Of a DNA stretch of 64,000 bases, positions 16,268 through 24,535 are shown piece after piece. The stretch is from Pseudofrankia inefficax (lineage in GTDB: Bacteria > Actinomycetota > Actinomycetes > Frankiales > Frankiaceae): contig NC_014666.1 of assembly GCF_000166135.1 (NCBI RefSeq), forward strand, positions 124,001 through 188,000, in the 5' to 3' direction. A program made the translations under genes and the position numbers. The notes beneath the pieces were generated by a model that saw only the letters and a program-made list of their open reading frames with translations, was not told the DNA's origin and ran no database searches. How positions within the stretch are numbered: the stretch's first letter is position 1; each line of letters opens with the position of its first letter.

Positions 16268-17185
16268 ATGTCGTGGCGCGGCGAACCAGGGACCGATCCG
16301 CTGGTCGGCCCGCGCCGGTTCACCGACCAGGCCGTCGACCCGGCGGTCGCCAGGATCAGCGGGTTCACCGACCGGACCGCGCTGACACGCGAGCTGGAGG
16401 AGCTGGCGTTCCGCGGGTGGTCGGCGCTGCGGACCGAGCGGGTCGACGGCTGGGTGCTGCGCGACTCCGAGGGTGCCACCCGGCGCGGCAACTCGGTCTG
16501 GCCGCACGACGACGTCGCCGACCTGCCGGAAGCCCTCGCCAGGGTCGACCGGTTCTACGGCCGGGCCGGGCGGCCCGCGTTCGTCCAGCTGACCCCCGCG
16601 TCCCGTCCCAGCGGGCTGCGGCAGGCGCTCGACGTGGCCGGCTACGAGCCCGAGCAGGGCCCGACCGACGTCTGCGTCGCGGGCCTCGCCGGGATCGTCG
16701 CCGGCGTCGCGGGTCTCGCCGAGCGGGCGGCGCCCCCGGCCGGCCGTGCGCGGGGCCCGGTCCGGGTCGCGCTCGCCGAGACCCCGGACGACGGCTGGCT
16801 GGACGTCTGCGCCGCCGGCGGTATGTCGATGTTCGGCCAGCACCGGGCGGCGAGCGTCGCGGTCCTGCGCCGGATCGAGACCCCCGCGATCTACGTCACG
16901 GCGACGGTCGACGGCGTGCCAGTCGGCGCGGGCCGGGGCGTCGCCGACGGCGACTGGCTCGGGATCTACAGCATGGCGACGCTGCCCGCGGCCCGCGGCC
17001 AGGGCGCCGCGACCACGGTCATGGCGGCGCTGTCCACCTGGGCGACCAGCGTCGGCGCCCGGCGTGCCCTCCTGCAGGTAGAGGAGCAGAGCACCGCGGC
17101 CCGACGGATCTACGCCGCCCTGGGCTTCCTGCCGGTCTACCGCTACACCTACCGCCGCAGGGCGACCGGCCCGGCCGCGCCATGA
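16268..17185 (+). CDS. GNAT-family N-acetyltransferase
   Basis: 305 aa. The C-terminal half has the GNAT core: AIYVTATVDGVPVGAGRGV, LGIYSMATLPAARGQGAATTVM (acetyl-CoA-binding R/QxxGxG/A) and QVEEQSTAARRIYAALGFLPVYRYTYR. The N-terminal half (about 150 residues) is a second, divergent domain of the same family or a substrate-recognition module. ATG 16268 appears leaderless. The stop overlaps folP (ATGA), so it heads the folate operon, an arrangement that suggests co-regulation rather than a folate role. Confidence 0.85.
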   Translation: MSWRGEPGTDPLVGPRRFTDQAVDPAVARISGFTDRTALTRELEELAFRGWSALRTERVDGWVLRDSEGATRRGNSVWPHDDVADLPEALARVDRFYGRAGRPAFVQLTPASRPSGLRQALDVAGYEPEQGPTDVCVAGLAGIVAGVAGLAERAAPPAGRARGPVRVALAETPDDGWLDVCAAGGMSMFGQHRAASVAVLRRIETPAIYVTATVDGVPVGAGRGVADGDWLGIYSMATLPAARGQGAATTVMAALSTWATSVGARRALLQVEEQSTAARRIYAALGFLPVYRYTYRRRATGPAAP

Positions 17186-18048
17186 CCGTCGACGCGATGG
17201 CGCGGCTGCTCGCGGCCGGCCCGACCCGGGTGATGGGCATCGTCAACGTCACGCCCGACTCGTTCTCCGACGGCGGCACCTTCGCCGAGCCGTCCGACGC
17301 GGTGCGGGCCGGGCTGCGGATGGTCGCCGACGGCGCCGACATCGTCGACGTCGGCGGCGAGTCGACCCGTCCGGGAGCGGCCCGGGTCGACGCCGCCGAG
17401 GAGCGCCGCCGGGTGGTCCCGGTCATCGAGCGCCTGGTCGCCGCGGGGGTGACGGTGAGCGTCGACACGACCAGGGCCGCCGTGGCCGCGGCGGCCCTGG
17501 ATGCCGGCGCGGTGCTCGTCAACGACGTGTCCGCCGCGGCGGACCCGGACCTGCTCGCGCTGTGCGCCGAGCGGGACGCGTACTACGTGCTCATGCACGC
17601 CCGCGGCGAGAGCATCGACATGGCCAAACGGGCGCATTACGGCGACGTCGTCGCGGACGTCGTCGCCGAGCTGCGCGAGCGGCTCGCCGCCGTGTACGCG
17701 GCCGGGGTCCGGCCGGACCGGGTGATCCTCGACCCCGGGATCGGCTTCGCCAAGAGGTTCGAGCACAACTGGTCGCTGCTGGCCCAGGTGGGCGCGTTCG
17801 CCGAGCTTGGCCGGCCGCTGCTGGTCGGCACGTCCCGAAAGTCCTTCCTGGGCGCGCTGCTCGCCGCGCCGGACGGCACGCCCCGGCCGGTCGAGCAGCG
17901 CGAGGACGCCACCCAGGCGACGACCACGCTGCTCGCCGCCGAGGGAGTCTGGGCGGTCCGGGTGCACGCGGTGCGTCCCGCGGTCGACGCCGTCCGCGTG
18001 GTCGGTGCGTGGCGCCGGGCCCGCGGCTGGCCGCGGGAGACCGGCTGA
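17182..18048 (+). CDS. folP: Dihydropteroate synthase
   Basis: 288 aa TIM barrel that joins 6-hydroxymethyl-dihydropterin pyrophosphate to p-aminobenzoate; sulfonamide target. Motifs in order: VMGIVNVTPDSFSDGG, DVGGESTRPGA, SVDTTRAAVAAAALDAG, LVNDVSA, ILDPGIGFAKRFEHN, VGTSRKSFLG and the C-terminal VRVHAVRP. The usual RVHDV has Ala for Asp here, while the Arg and His remain. ATG 17182 overlaps the acetyltransferase stop. folB starts 163 bp later. Confidence 0.95.
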   Translation: MTVDAMARLLAAGPTRVMGIVNVTPDSFSDGGTFAEPSDAVRAGLRMVADGADIVDVGGESTRPGAARVDAAEERRRVVPVIERLVAAGVTVSVDTTRAAVAAAALDAGAVLVNDVSAAADPDLLALCAERDAYYVLMHARGESIDMAKRAHYGDVVADVVAELRERLAAVYAAGVRPDRVILDPGIGFAKRFEHNWSLLAQVGAFAELGRPLLVGTSRKSFLGALLAAPDGTPRPVEQREDATQATTTLLAAEGVWAVRVHAVRPAVDAVRVVGAWRRARGWPRETG

Positions 18049-18211
18049 TCCCACGCGGCGGCCCGGCCGGGGCGACACAGCCGGTCGCGCGTGAGCCCCG
18101 GCCGGACCGACTCGGGCATGCTGCAAGGAATGCGGACCCGTGGGGGCGCGCTCACACCAGCTGACCGTGCCCGTACGGGCATGCGGACGGCGACGAATCG
18201 GCGAGGGGCAG

Positions 18212-18628
18212 ATGGGGTTCGAGCGGGTAGCCGAGCGGGTCGCGACGGCGGCGCCGGCCGGGGAGATCCGGGACCGGATCACGCTGCGGGGGCTGCGGGT
18301 GCGCGGTCGGCACGGCGTTCTGGCGGCCGAGCGGGAGCTGGGTCAGGAGTTCGTGGTCGACGTGACCCTCTGGCTCGACACCGCGCCCGCCGCGGCGACG
18401 GACGACGTCACCCAGACCGTGCACTACGGCGAGCTGGCCGAGGCGCTGGCCGCCGTGGTCGGCGGCGAGCCGGTGGACCTGCTGGAGACGCTGGTCGCCC
18501 GGCTCGCGGACGTCTGCCTGGCCGACAAGCGGGTGGCGCGGGCCGAGGTGACGGTCCACAAGCCGGCGGCGCCGATCCCGCTGCCCTTCGCCGACGTGGC
18601 CGTGACGATCGTCCGGGACCAGTCGTGA
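18212..18628 (+). CDS. folB: Dihydroneopterin aldolase
   Basis: 138 aa, normal size. It releases glycolaldehyde from 7,8-dihydroneopterin. Conserved LRGLRVRGRHGVLAAERELGQ (catalytic Glu, and Tyr replaced by Arg-Gly-Arg-His as in other actinobacteria), TVHYGELAE, LLETLVARLAD and VTVHKPAAPI. I start at ATG 18212, which follows GAGGGGCAG; an in-frame GTG at 18140 is open but adds 24 unconserved residues. Stop overlaps folK (GTGA). Confidence 0.93.
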   Translation: MGFERVAERVATAAPAGEIRDRITLRGLRVRGRHGVLAAERELGQEFVVDVTLWLDTAPAAATDDVTQTVHYGELAEALAAVVGGEPVDLLETLVARLADVCLADKRVARAEVTVHKPAAPIPLPFADVAVTIVRDQS

Positions 18629-19191
18629 CGGGCCAGCCGGCGGATCCGGCCCAGCCCTCGGCGGCCGGCGGTTCGGGCCACGCCGTGCTGGCCCTGGGGT
18701 CGAACCTCGGCGACCGGGCCGCGACCCTGCGGGCGGCCGTCGCCCTGCTGGAGAAGCGGCTCGGCGTGCTCGCCGTGTCGCCGGTCTACGAGACGGTGCC
18801 GGTCGGCGGGCCGCCGCAGGACGACTACCTCAACGCGGTGGTGCTCACCCGGCCCGCGCCGGTCCGCGAGCTGCTGGCCGCCGCCCGGGAGGCCGAGCAG
18901 GCGGCCGAGCGGGTCCGCACCATCCGGTGGGGGCCGCGCACCCTGGACGTCGACGTGATCGCCTGCGGCGACGTGACCAGCGACGACCCGGAGATCATCG
19001 TCCCGCACCCCAGGGCGCACCTGAGGGCCTTCGTCTGTGTCCCGTGGCTGGACGTCGACCCGGACGCGACCATCCCCGGGTACGGCAGCGTCGCCGCCCT
19101 GGTGGCCGGGCTGGCTGCCGCCGGCGAGACCGCCGGGCTGCGCCGGGCCGGCACGGCGACGGACCTCGCCGCGGCCGCCGGGCTCGGATGA
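18625..19191 (+). CDS. folK: 6-hydroxymethyl-7,8-dihydropterin pyrophosphokinase
   Basis: 188 aa. It transfers pyrophosphate from ATP to the pterin, giving the FolP substrate. Motifs: VLALGSNLGDRAATL, VSPVYETVPVGGPPQDDYLNAVV, RWGPRTLDVDVIACGD (metal-binding DVD) and PHPRAHLRAFVCVPWLDVDPDA. GTG 18625 overlaps the folB stop, and the stop overlaps the DUF3180 ATG. About 23 unconserved residues precede the core. Confidence 0.95.
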   Translation: MTGQPADPAQPSAAGGSGHAVLALGSNLGDRAATLRAAVALLEKRLGVLAVSPVYETVPVGGPPQDDYLNAVVLTRPAPVRELLAAAREAEQAAERVRTIRWGPRTLDVDVIACGDVTSDDPEIIVPHPRAHLRAFVCVPWLDVDPDATIPGYGSVAALVAGLAAAGETAGLRRAGTATDLAAAAGLG

Positions 19192-19622
19192 GACCGACCC
19201 GGGCCCGCGAGCTGGCCGCCGCCGTCCTGGTCGCCGGGGTGCTGGCGTACCTGCTGCTCGTCTGGACATACCGGACACTGCCGCAGCTGCCGCGCACCGG
19301 GCCGCTGTCGGTGTTCGTGATCGCGGTGCTGGAGCTGCAGACGGCGAGCATCACCCGCCGCCGGCTGGCCGGCCGGCCGGGAACCAAACCGATCATGCCG
19401 ATCACGGTGGCCCGGCTGGCCGTGCTGGCCAAGGCCAGCTCGCTCACCGCGGCGGTGATGGCCGGCGGCTGGGCCGCCCTGCTCGCCTACACCACCGCCC
19501 ATCTGAACACCTATGGCACCGCGGGCGCCGACCTCATCACGGCCGGCCTCGGCCTCGGCTCGGCCGTCGCCCTGGCCGTCGCGGCGCTGCTGCTCGAACG
19601 GGTCTGCCGGGTGCGGCGCTGA
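19188..19622 (+). CDS. DUF3180 family membrane protein
   Basis: 144 aa with four hydrophobic segments (about residues 8-28, 38-52, 77-99 and 115-137). The gene is regularly found directly after folK in actinobacteria; function unknown. ATG 19188 overlaps the folK stop (ATGA), so it is the last gene of the folate operon. Confidence 0.88.
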   Translation: MRPTRARELAAAVLVAGVLAYLLLVWTYRTLPQLPRTGPLSVFVIAVLELQTASITRRRLAGRPGTKPIMPITVARLAVLAKASSLTAAVMAGGWAALLAYTTAHLNTYGTAGADLITAGLGLGSAVALAVAALLLERVCRVRR

Positions 19623-19673
19623 TCGGCCGGCCCGGGAACAGGGCGGCGCGAACGGTCGCTCAGGAAGCTGGGC

Positions 19674-19679
19674 TACCGT
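19674..19679 (+). promoter_or_regulatory. Leaderless -10 box (TACCGT) for the XPB-associated gene
   Basis: TACCGT, 6 nt, then GTG 19686. A GGAG at 19681-19684 is only one base from the GTG and so cannot act as a Shine-Dalgarno site, which supports leaderless initiation. Confidence 0.55.
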
Positions 19680-19685
19680 CGGAGA

Positions 19686-22229
19686 GTGTCATCGCCGGCA
19701 CTGGAGCCCGATGGGGAGCCGGCCACGCTCCCGGCGTGGCTGCGCGCCCGGTCTGACGACGAGCTGACCAGGCTGTTCGAGCTCCGCCCCGACCTCGCCA
19801 CGCCGCCGCCCCCCGACTTCGACATCCTCGCGGCCCGCCTGGAGATCAGGGTCAGCGTCCTGCGCGCGCTGGACACCCTGGACACGTTCGCCCTCGAGGT
19901 CGGCGCGGTGCTCACGCTGCTGCCGTGCCCGGTGTCCGTCGGCCGGCTCGCCGAGCTGTGCGGTGGCCTCGACGTCCGCTCGGCGGTGGCGGCGCTGCGC
20001 GCCCGCGGCCTGGTCTGGGGCGACGGCGACCAGCTACGGCTGGTCGGGACCGCGGCCGACCTGCTCGGCGACCGGGCGCTGGGCCTCGGCCGGGCCGCGC
20101 GGGACTGCCTGGCCGCCTACCGGGTGCCGCAGCTGGCCCGGCTGGCGACCGCGCTGGGGGTGACCCGGGCCGGGCGGATCGCCCCGGCTGGCCGCGTCGC
20201 CCCGGCCGTGGCCGCTGGCCAGGAGCGGGGGGCCGCGGTGGCCAAGGAGACGCTGGTCGCCGAGGTGGCCGAGCGGCTCGGTGATCCCGCCGTCGTCCGT
20301 GGGCTCGCCGCCGAATGCTCCCCGGCCGCCGGCCGGATCCTGGCCCGGCTGGCCGAGGGCCCGGCCCGTGGCGCCACCGCCGAGGCGGGCCGGCTGCTCG
20401 CCGTGTCGGCCGCGCGCACTCCCGTCGAGGAACTGCTGGCCCGCGGCCTGCTCGTCGGCGTCGACGCGGACGAGGTCGAGATGCCACGCGAGGTCGGTCT
20501 CGCGCTGCGCGGCGACCGGCCCACCGGCACGCTGCATCCGGCGCCACCCCAGCTGACCGGCCGGCAGGTCGCGGCGGCTTCGGTCGATCCTGCCGCGGCG
20601 CTGGCCGCGGAGACCGTCGTGCGCCACGTCGCCACCCTGCTGCAGGCCTGGGGCACCAGCCCGATCGTGCCGCTGCGCACCGGCGGGCTCAGCGTGCGCG
20701 ACCTGCGCGCCGTCGCCCGGCTGCTTGAGATCCCCGAGCCGGAGGCCGCCTTCGTCGTCGAGCTGGCCGCCTCCGCCGGGCTGGTCGACACGACCTCCGG
20801 GGTCGACGTGCGGATCGTGCCGACGACCGCCTTCGACCGCTGGAGCGTCGACCTGACCGCGCACCGGTGGGCGCTGCTCGTCGAGGGCTGGGTGCGGTCG
20901 GCGTCCGTCGCGTCGCTGGTCGGGGACCGGGACGAGCGGGGACGGCAGGTCTCGGCGCTGTCGGTCGACGTCCGCCGGTCCGCGGCGCCGGCCACGCGGG
21001 CCGAGGTGCTGGCCGCGCTGGCGGCCGCCCCCGACGGGGTCGCGCCGTCGCCGGCGGACGTGCGGGCGCTGCTGACCTGGCGGGCGCCCCGGCGGGGCGG
21101 CGCGTTGCAGGAGCTCCTCGTCGACGCCACCCTCCAGGAGGCCGAGCTGCTCGGGCTGACGGGCCGCGGAGCGGCGGCGACGACCGGTCGGCTGCTCGCC
21201 GAGCTGCTCGTGGAGAGCGCCGGGGCACTGGGCCCGGCGCCGATCGGGGCCGGGCTGACGGCGAAGCCCGGTTCGTTCGTCGACGCGCTGGCCGACGCGC
21301 TCGCCCCGCTGCTGCCCGAGCCGGTGGACGAGCTGCTGCTCCAGGCCGACCTGACGGCCGTCGCCCCGGGCCCGCTGGTCGCGGACGTCGCGGCGGAGCT
21401 CGCCCGGCTCGCCGACATCGAGTCGACCGGCGCGGCCACCGTCTACCGGTTCTCCGAGGAGTCGCTGCGCCGGGCGCTGGACGCGGGCGCCTCTCCTGGC
21501 GACATCCACGACCTGCTGGCCAGGCTCGGCCGGGGCGGCGTGCCGCAGGCGCTCACCTACCTCGTCGACGACACCGCCCGCCGGCACGGCCGGCTGCGCT
21601 CGGGCCCGGCCGAGTCCTACCTGCGCTGCGACGACACGGCGCTGCTGTCGGAGGTGGTCGCCTCCCGGCGTACCCAGACGCTCGGGCTGCGCCGGATCGC
21701 GCCGACGGTCGTGATCTCCCGGCTCCCCGTGGCAGAGCTGCTCGACGGGCTGCGCGCGGCCGGCTTCGCCCCGGCCGCGGAGGGGCCGGACGGCCGGGTC
21801 GTCGTCAGCAGGCCGGAGACGCACCGGACCCCGGCGCGGGCCCGCTCGGCGGCGGCCGACCCGGCGGCGGTGCGCCGTGGCCAGTTGCGGGACGCGGTCA
21901 AGCTCGTGCGCCGCGGCGACGAGAGCGCCAGGGCGCTGCGGCTGGCCGGCGGCGCCGCGACGACCTTCGGCAACAGCGCGGTCGAGGGCCTGGTGCGCTC
22001 GGCGCCACTGATCCTGGTCCGGCTGCAGGCCGCGGTGCGCGAGCGGAGCCGGGTGCTGCTCGGCTACGTCGACCAGCAGGGGACGCCCAGCGACCGGGTC
22101 GTGCGCCCGACCGCCCTCGACGGCGGTTGGCTGACCGCCTGGGACGAGACCGCCGCCGCCCCGCGCCGCTTCGTCCTGCACCGCGTCACCGCCGTGGCCG
22201 ACGTCGTCGACCCGTTCGCGAGCGCTTAA
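19686..22229 (+). CDS. Helicase-associated domain protein (XPB partner, Helicase_C_3 type)
   Basis: 847 aa. N-terminal LPAWLRARSDDELTRLFELRPDLATPPPPDFDILAARL is the hallmark of the actinobacterial protein annotated as helicase-associated or helicase conserved C-terminal domain. A central winged-helix-like region and a C-terminal part (TVVISRLPVAELLDGLRAAGFAPAAEG; ...RSRVLLGYVDQQGTPSDRVVRPTALDGGWLTAWDE, WYL-like) follow. In many actinobacteria it lies next to the XPB helicase gene and probably serves in the same repair process. Here the two are 2.3 kb apart. Confidence 0.82.
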   Translation: MSSPALEPDGEPATLPAWLRARSDDELTRLFELRPDLATPPPPDFDILAARLEIRVSVLRALDTLDTFALEVGAVLTLLPCPVSVGRLAELCGGLDVRSAVAALRARGLVWGDGDQLRLVGTAADLLGDRALGLGRAARDCLAAYRVPQLARLATALGVTRAGRIAPAGRVAPAVAAGQERGAAVAKETLVAEVAERLGDPAVVRGLAAECSPAAGRILARLAEGPARGATAEAGRLLAVSAARTPVEELLARGLLVGVDADEVEMPREVGLALRGDRPTGTLHPAPPQLTGRQVAAASVDPAAALAAETVVRHVATLLQAWGTSPIVPLRTGGLSVRDLRAVARLLEIPEPEAAFVVELAASAGLVDTTSGVDVRIVPTTAFDRWSVDLTAHRWALLVEGWVRSASVASLVGDRDERGRQVSALSVDVRRSAAPATRAEVLAALAAAPDGVAPSPADVRALLTWRAPRRGGALQELLVDATLQEAELLGLTGRGAAATTGRLLAELLVESAGALGPAPIGAGLTAKPGSFVDALADALAPLLPEPVDELLLQADLTAVAPGPLVADVAAELARLADIESTGAATVYRFSEESLRRALDAGASPGDIHDLLARLGRGGVPQALTYLVDDTARRHGRLRSGPAESYLRCDDTALLSEVVASRRTQTLGLRRIAPTVVISRLPVAELLDGLRAAGFAPAAEGPDGRVVVSRPETHRTPARARSAAADPAAVRRGQLRDAVKLVRRGDESARALRLAGGAATTFGNSAVEGLVRSAPLILVRLQAAVRERSRVLLGYVDQQGTPSDRVVRPTALDGGWLTAWDETAAAPRRFVLHRVTAVADVVDPFASA

Positions 22230-22282
22230 CCCGGCCCGTCGAGCCCGGCCATCCGACCGGCGCGCCCGCACGCCGTTGGCGA

Positions 22283-22357
22283 TGATCGGCGTTTCAGGCC
22301 TCCCATGGTCGTGAGAAGGCCCCGGCGACAGCCACCCGAGGGCCGAAACGGCGATCA
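22283..22357. repeat. 75-bp inverted-repeat element, copy 1
   Basis: Left arm TGATCGGCGTTTCAGGCCTC and right arm (reverse complement) TGATCGCCGTTTCGGCCCTC match at 17 of 20 bases. The inner GGTCGT and GACAGCC are shared with other copies. Located 53 bp after the stop of the helicase-associated gene. Confidence 0.85.
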
Positions 22358-22819
22358 CGACTGGTCTGGTGGCCCGGCGACCCGGGGGCTGTGCGCTGTA
22401 CGTCGGCTCCGGATCGCCGAGAGGCGTGGATCGGGGCTCACGAGTTCTACGTCCTGGTCAGCCACAGGCGAGATCCACGACCATCGGGTCGGACAGGCCC
22501 CGGGCCCCGAATTGGCCGGCGGGGTCTCCAGCGGCCCAGTCGGCCGAATGGGGTCTTAGCGCCGCGCGTGTCCTACGCGGTGATGAGTCTCGTCCGTGGT
22601 CGGGTGGGAGGTAGGGGTGGAGTCTGATCTGGGTCTTCCTGCCCACGGGGGCCGGGCGGCCGGGGGCGGGGCCCGCACCTCTGGTCGGTCGGCCAGGTGT
22701 CAGGTCGAGGGTGGTGCCGATTCCCATACCCGGTAGTGGATCTTCGGTGGTATCCGGCCGACACGGCCAGCAAGATCGCAGGCCTGGTATGGATAAAAGG
22801 CGCATACCGGGCGTGCAGC

Positions 22820-22904
22820 GACGGTTTCGATACCAGGCTGACGATCATGACGGGTGACCGGGCCACCGACCGTCGATGATCGCCGGTCTGGAATCGAAAC
22901 CGTC
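22820..22904. repeat. Long imperfect inverted repeat
   Basis: The arm at 22820-22853 (starting GACGGTTTCGATACCAGGCT) pairs with 22870-22904 (ending GAATCGAAACCGTC) over about 34 bp with a few mismatches and a 16-nt loop. It is a different sequence from the 75-bp element family. Confidence 0.75.
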
Positions 22905-22910
22905 ACGGAG

Positions 22911-23000
22911 CCGCGGAACGCGGAGATCCGTCGTCCTGCGGAACGCCGGGATCTATCGCGCTGCGGAACGCGGAGATCGGCCGTCCTGCGGAATGCCTCG
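22911..23000. repeat. 25-bp tandem repeat, four units
   Basis: Units start at 22911, 22936, 22961 and 22986, each beginning C(C/T)GCGGAA(C/T)GC. The first three continue with (c/g)GGATC and a GTCGTC/CGCG/CGTC tail. Spacing is exactly 25 bp. There is no unique spacer between units, so it is not a CRISPR. Confidence 0.75.
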
Positions 23001-23082
23001 GGCGCCGGGGCGCGATGGGGCGGCCGTTCCCCGGTGGGCGGGTAGTCGACCGGACGGCCGGGTGTCTGGGCGCCCGATCTGC

Positions 23083-23147
23083 CTGCACATCTGGCGATCT
23101 TCGAGCCGTATGGCAGCAGGTAACGGCCATGATCGCCAGATGCGCAG
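23083..23147. repeat. Inverted repeat with 17-bp arms
   Basis: CTGCACATCTGGCGATC at 23083-23099 pairs with GATCGCCAGATGCGCAG at 23131-23147, with one mismatch and a 31-nt loop. Clear cruciform or RNA hairpin potential. Confidence 0.75.
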
Positions 23148-23684
23148 GAATAAATGCGACAAAATGGGGCGCCGGACGACGATTTCCCTTGCCCAACCCG
23201 CGATCATGAACAACCTTGACGGCGCCAGAGCACGGTGATCACCAATTGTGCAGGGGAAATGGCAGCCGCGAAGGGCCGACCACCCAGAACGGACGCGCCA
23301 CCCAGGCAGCCTCTACCCACGCAACCGCTACCCAGACAACCGCCGCACAGACAACCGCTGGCCCGGCGGTCGCCGCCCCGAGACAGGCCATCGCCACCCG
23401 GACCGGGCCCGCACTAGGGCCGGAACAACGATCAACCCAGCGAGCGGACCCCGCGGACCCGCAGGAAGCACCGCCCGCACGCGCACCATAGAAACGGACA
23501 GCCCCGCTACCGATTTCACGAAACCCCCATGCCCCGTGGTATCCCCACCAAGGCATGCCGATCGCCCGCTCAGCTCCGCCCATATACCTGCCGCTCGGCC
23601 AGACCGCGGCCGACCCGGCTGAAACGGCGATCAACAAGTGGTCGCCGCGGCGCGGCCTGGCGGGGACGTGCCGCGTGGCGCTGG

Positions 23685-24392
23685 TCAGGCGCCTGGGTAG
23701 CGGGGCGAGAGGGCGTAGCGGAGCAGGACGACGTCGCCGAGCTGGGTGGTTTCGGCCAGGCGGGCGGGGTGGGTCGGATCGTGCGGGAACGTGCCAGGGC
23801 CGACGAAGCGGGGGGCACGGGGGTCGCCGACGAAGAACGGGGCGACCACGAGGTGCAGCTCGTCGGCCAGGTCCTCGGTCAGGAACTGGGTGTGCACGGC
23901 ACCTCCGCCCTCGACCAGGAGGCGGGCCACGCCCCGGGTCGCAAGGTCGGCCAGCACGGTGGGCAGATCGATGGGGTCTCCCGCTTCGACGACCGTGGCG
24001 ACCGCGCCGAGACGGGCGCGGGCTCGCGCGGCGGCGTCGGTGGCCGTGTAGACGACCTGGCCGGCCCCGTCCGTCCCATCGGGATCGCCAGCGGTGAAGA
24101 ACCGTGCGGAGGGGTCGAGGTCTCCCGTGGCGGTGAGCGTCACCTTCAGCGGGTGCGAGGGGAGTCCGCGGCTCATCCGCGCCCGCCGCCGGGCAGGCGA
24201 CCGGATCAGGAGCTTCGGGTCGTCAGCCCGGATCGTCCCGGCGCCGACCAGGATCGCGTCGCATCCAGCGCGCACCTCGTCTACCCGGTCGAAATCCGCC
24301 TCATTCGAGAGTCGCAGCCGGGTCTCGCTCGCGTCGTCGATGTAGCCGTCGATCGAGGTGGCGCAGCTGAGCACAACGTAGGGCCGGGTCAC
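23685..24392 (-). CDS. RibD C-terminal / dihydrofolate reductase-like pyrimidine reductase
   Basis: 235 aa of the RibD_C fold: PYVVLSCATSIDGYIDD, AILVGAGTIRADDPKL, KVTLTATGDLDPSARFF and the LLVEGGGAVHTQFL motif that binds NADPH phosphate. In riboflavin synthesis such proteins reduce the deaminated pyrimidine; stand-alone copies in actinobacteria may act on other substrates. No deaminase domain is present. GTG 24392 follows GAGAGGA at about 10 nt. It sits between the helicase-associated gene and the XPB gene, on the opposite strand. Confidence 0.85.
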   Translation of the reverse strand: MTRPYVVLSCATSIDGYIDDASETRLRLSNEADFDRVDEVRAGCDAILVGAGTIRADDPKLLIRSPARRRARMSRGLPSHPLKVTLTATGDLDPSARFFTAGDPDGTDGAGQVVYTATDAAARARARLGAVATVVEAGDPIDLPTVLADLATRGVARLLVEGGGAVHTQFLTEDLADELHLVVAPFFVGDPRAPRFVGPGTFPHDPTHPARLAETTQLGDVVLLRYALSPRYPGA

Positions 24393-24484
24393 CCGAGGCA
24401 GGTCCTCTCGTCCGTGGTGCTGACAACGTAGCGAGGCCGCGGGCGTCGCCGCGAGTGTCCGTCCGGGCGCCTTGGGTCGGCGGG

Positions 24485-24490
24485 TACCGT
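24485..24490 (+). promoter_or_regulatory. Leaderless -10 box (TACCGT) upstream of the XPB gene
   Basis: TACCGT, then 6 nt, then ATG 24497, which opens a 12-codon mini-ORF and not the helicase itself. Same box as at 19674 before the partner gene. Confidence 0.5.
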
Positions 24491-24496
24491 CGAGTC

Positions 24497-24535
24497 ATGC
24501 GTAATGCCGAGCGCGGTGCGGTGACCGGTGGCTGA
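24497..24535 (+). CDS. Leaderless 12-codon mini-ORF overlapping the XPB helicase start
   Basis: ATG 24497 to TGA 24533-24535 encodes MRNAERGAVTGG. Its end overlaps the helicase GTG (24528) in another frame, so ribosomes ending here could restart on the helicase. It follows the TACCGT box at the same 6-nt distance as true leaderless genes in the window. Short, so may be chance. Confidence 0.4.
   Translation: MRNAERGAVTGG

Larger units (their letters stand above)
22358..23684. other. Non-coding block rich in palindromes and short tandem repeats
   Basis: About 1.3 kb with no convincing gene: the frames found have no ribosome sites and run through repeats. It holds a long imperfect hairpin (22820-22904), a 25-bp tandem repeat (22911-23000), a 17-bp-arm palindrome (23083-23147), and from about 23278 a degenerate ACCCAGACAACCGC-type repetition. 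A/T content is higher than in flanking genes. Confidence 0.7.

Noticed and set aside
22911-23010. Possible CRISPR-like repeat array
   Set aside because: Units follow each other without unique spacers, only four are present, and there are no cas genes.
23216-23491. Thr/Ala/Gln-rich open frame in the palindrome-rich block
   Set aside because: Product of degenerate ACCCAGACAACCGC repetition; no start signal and no homologue that I recognise.
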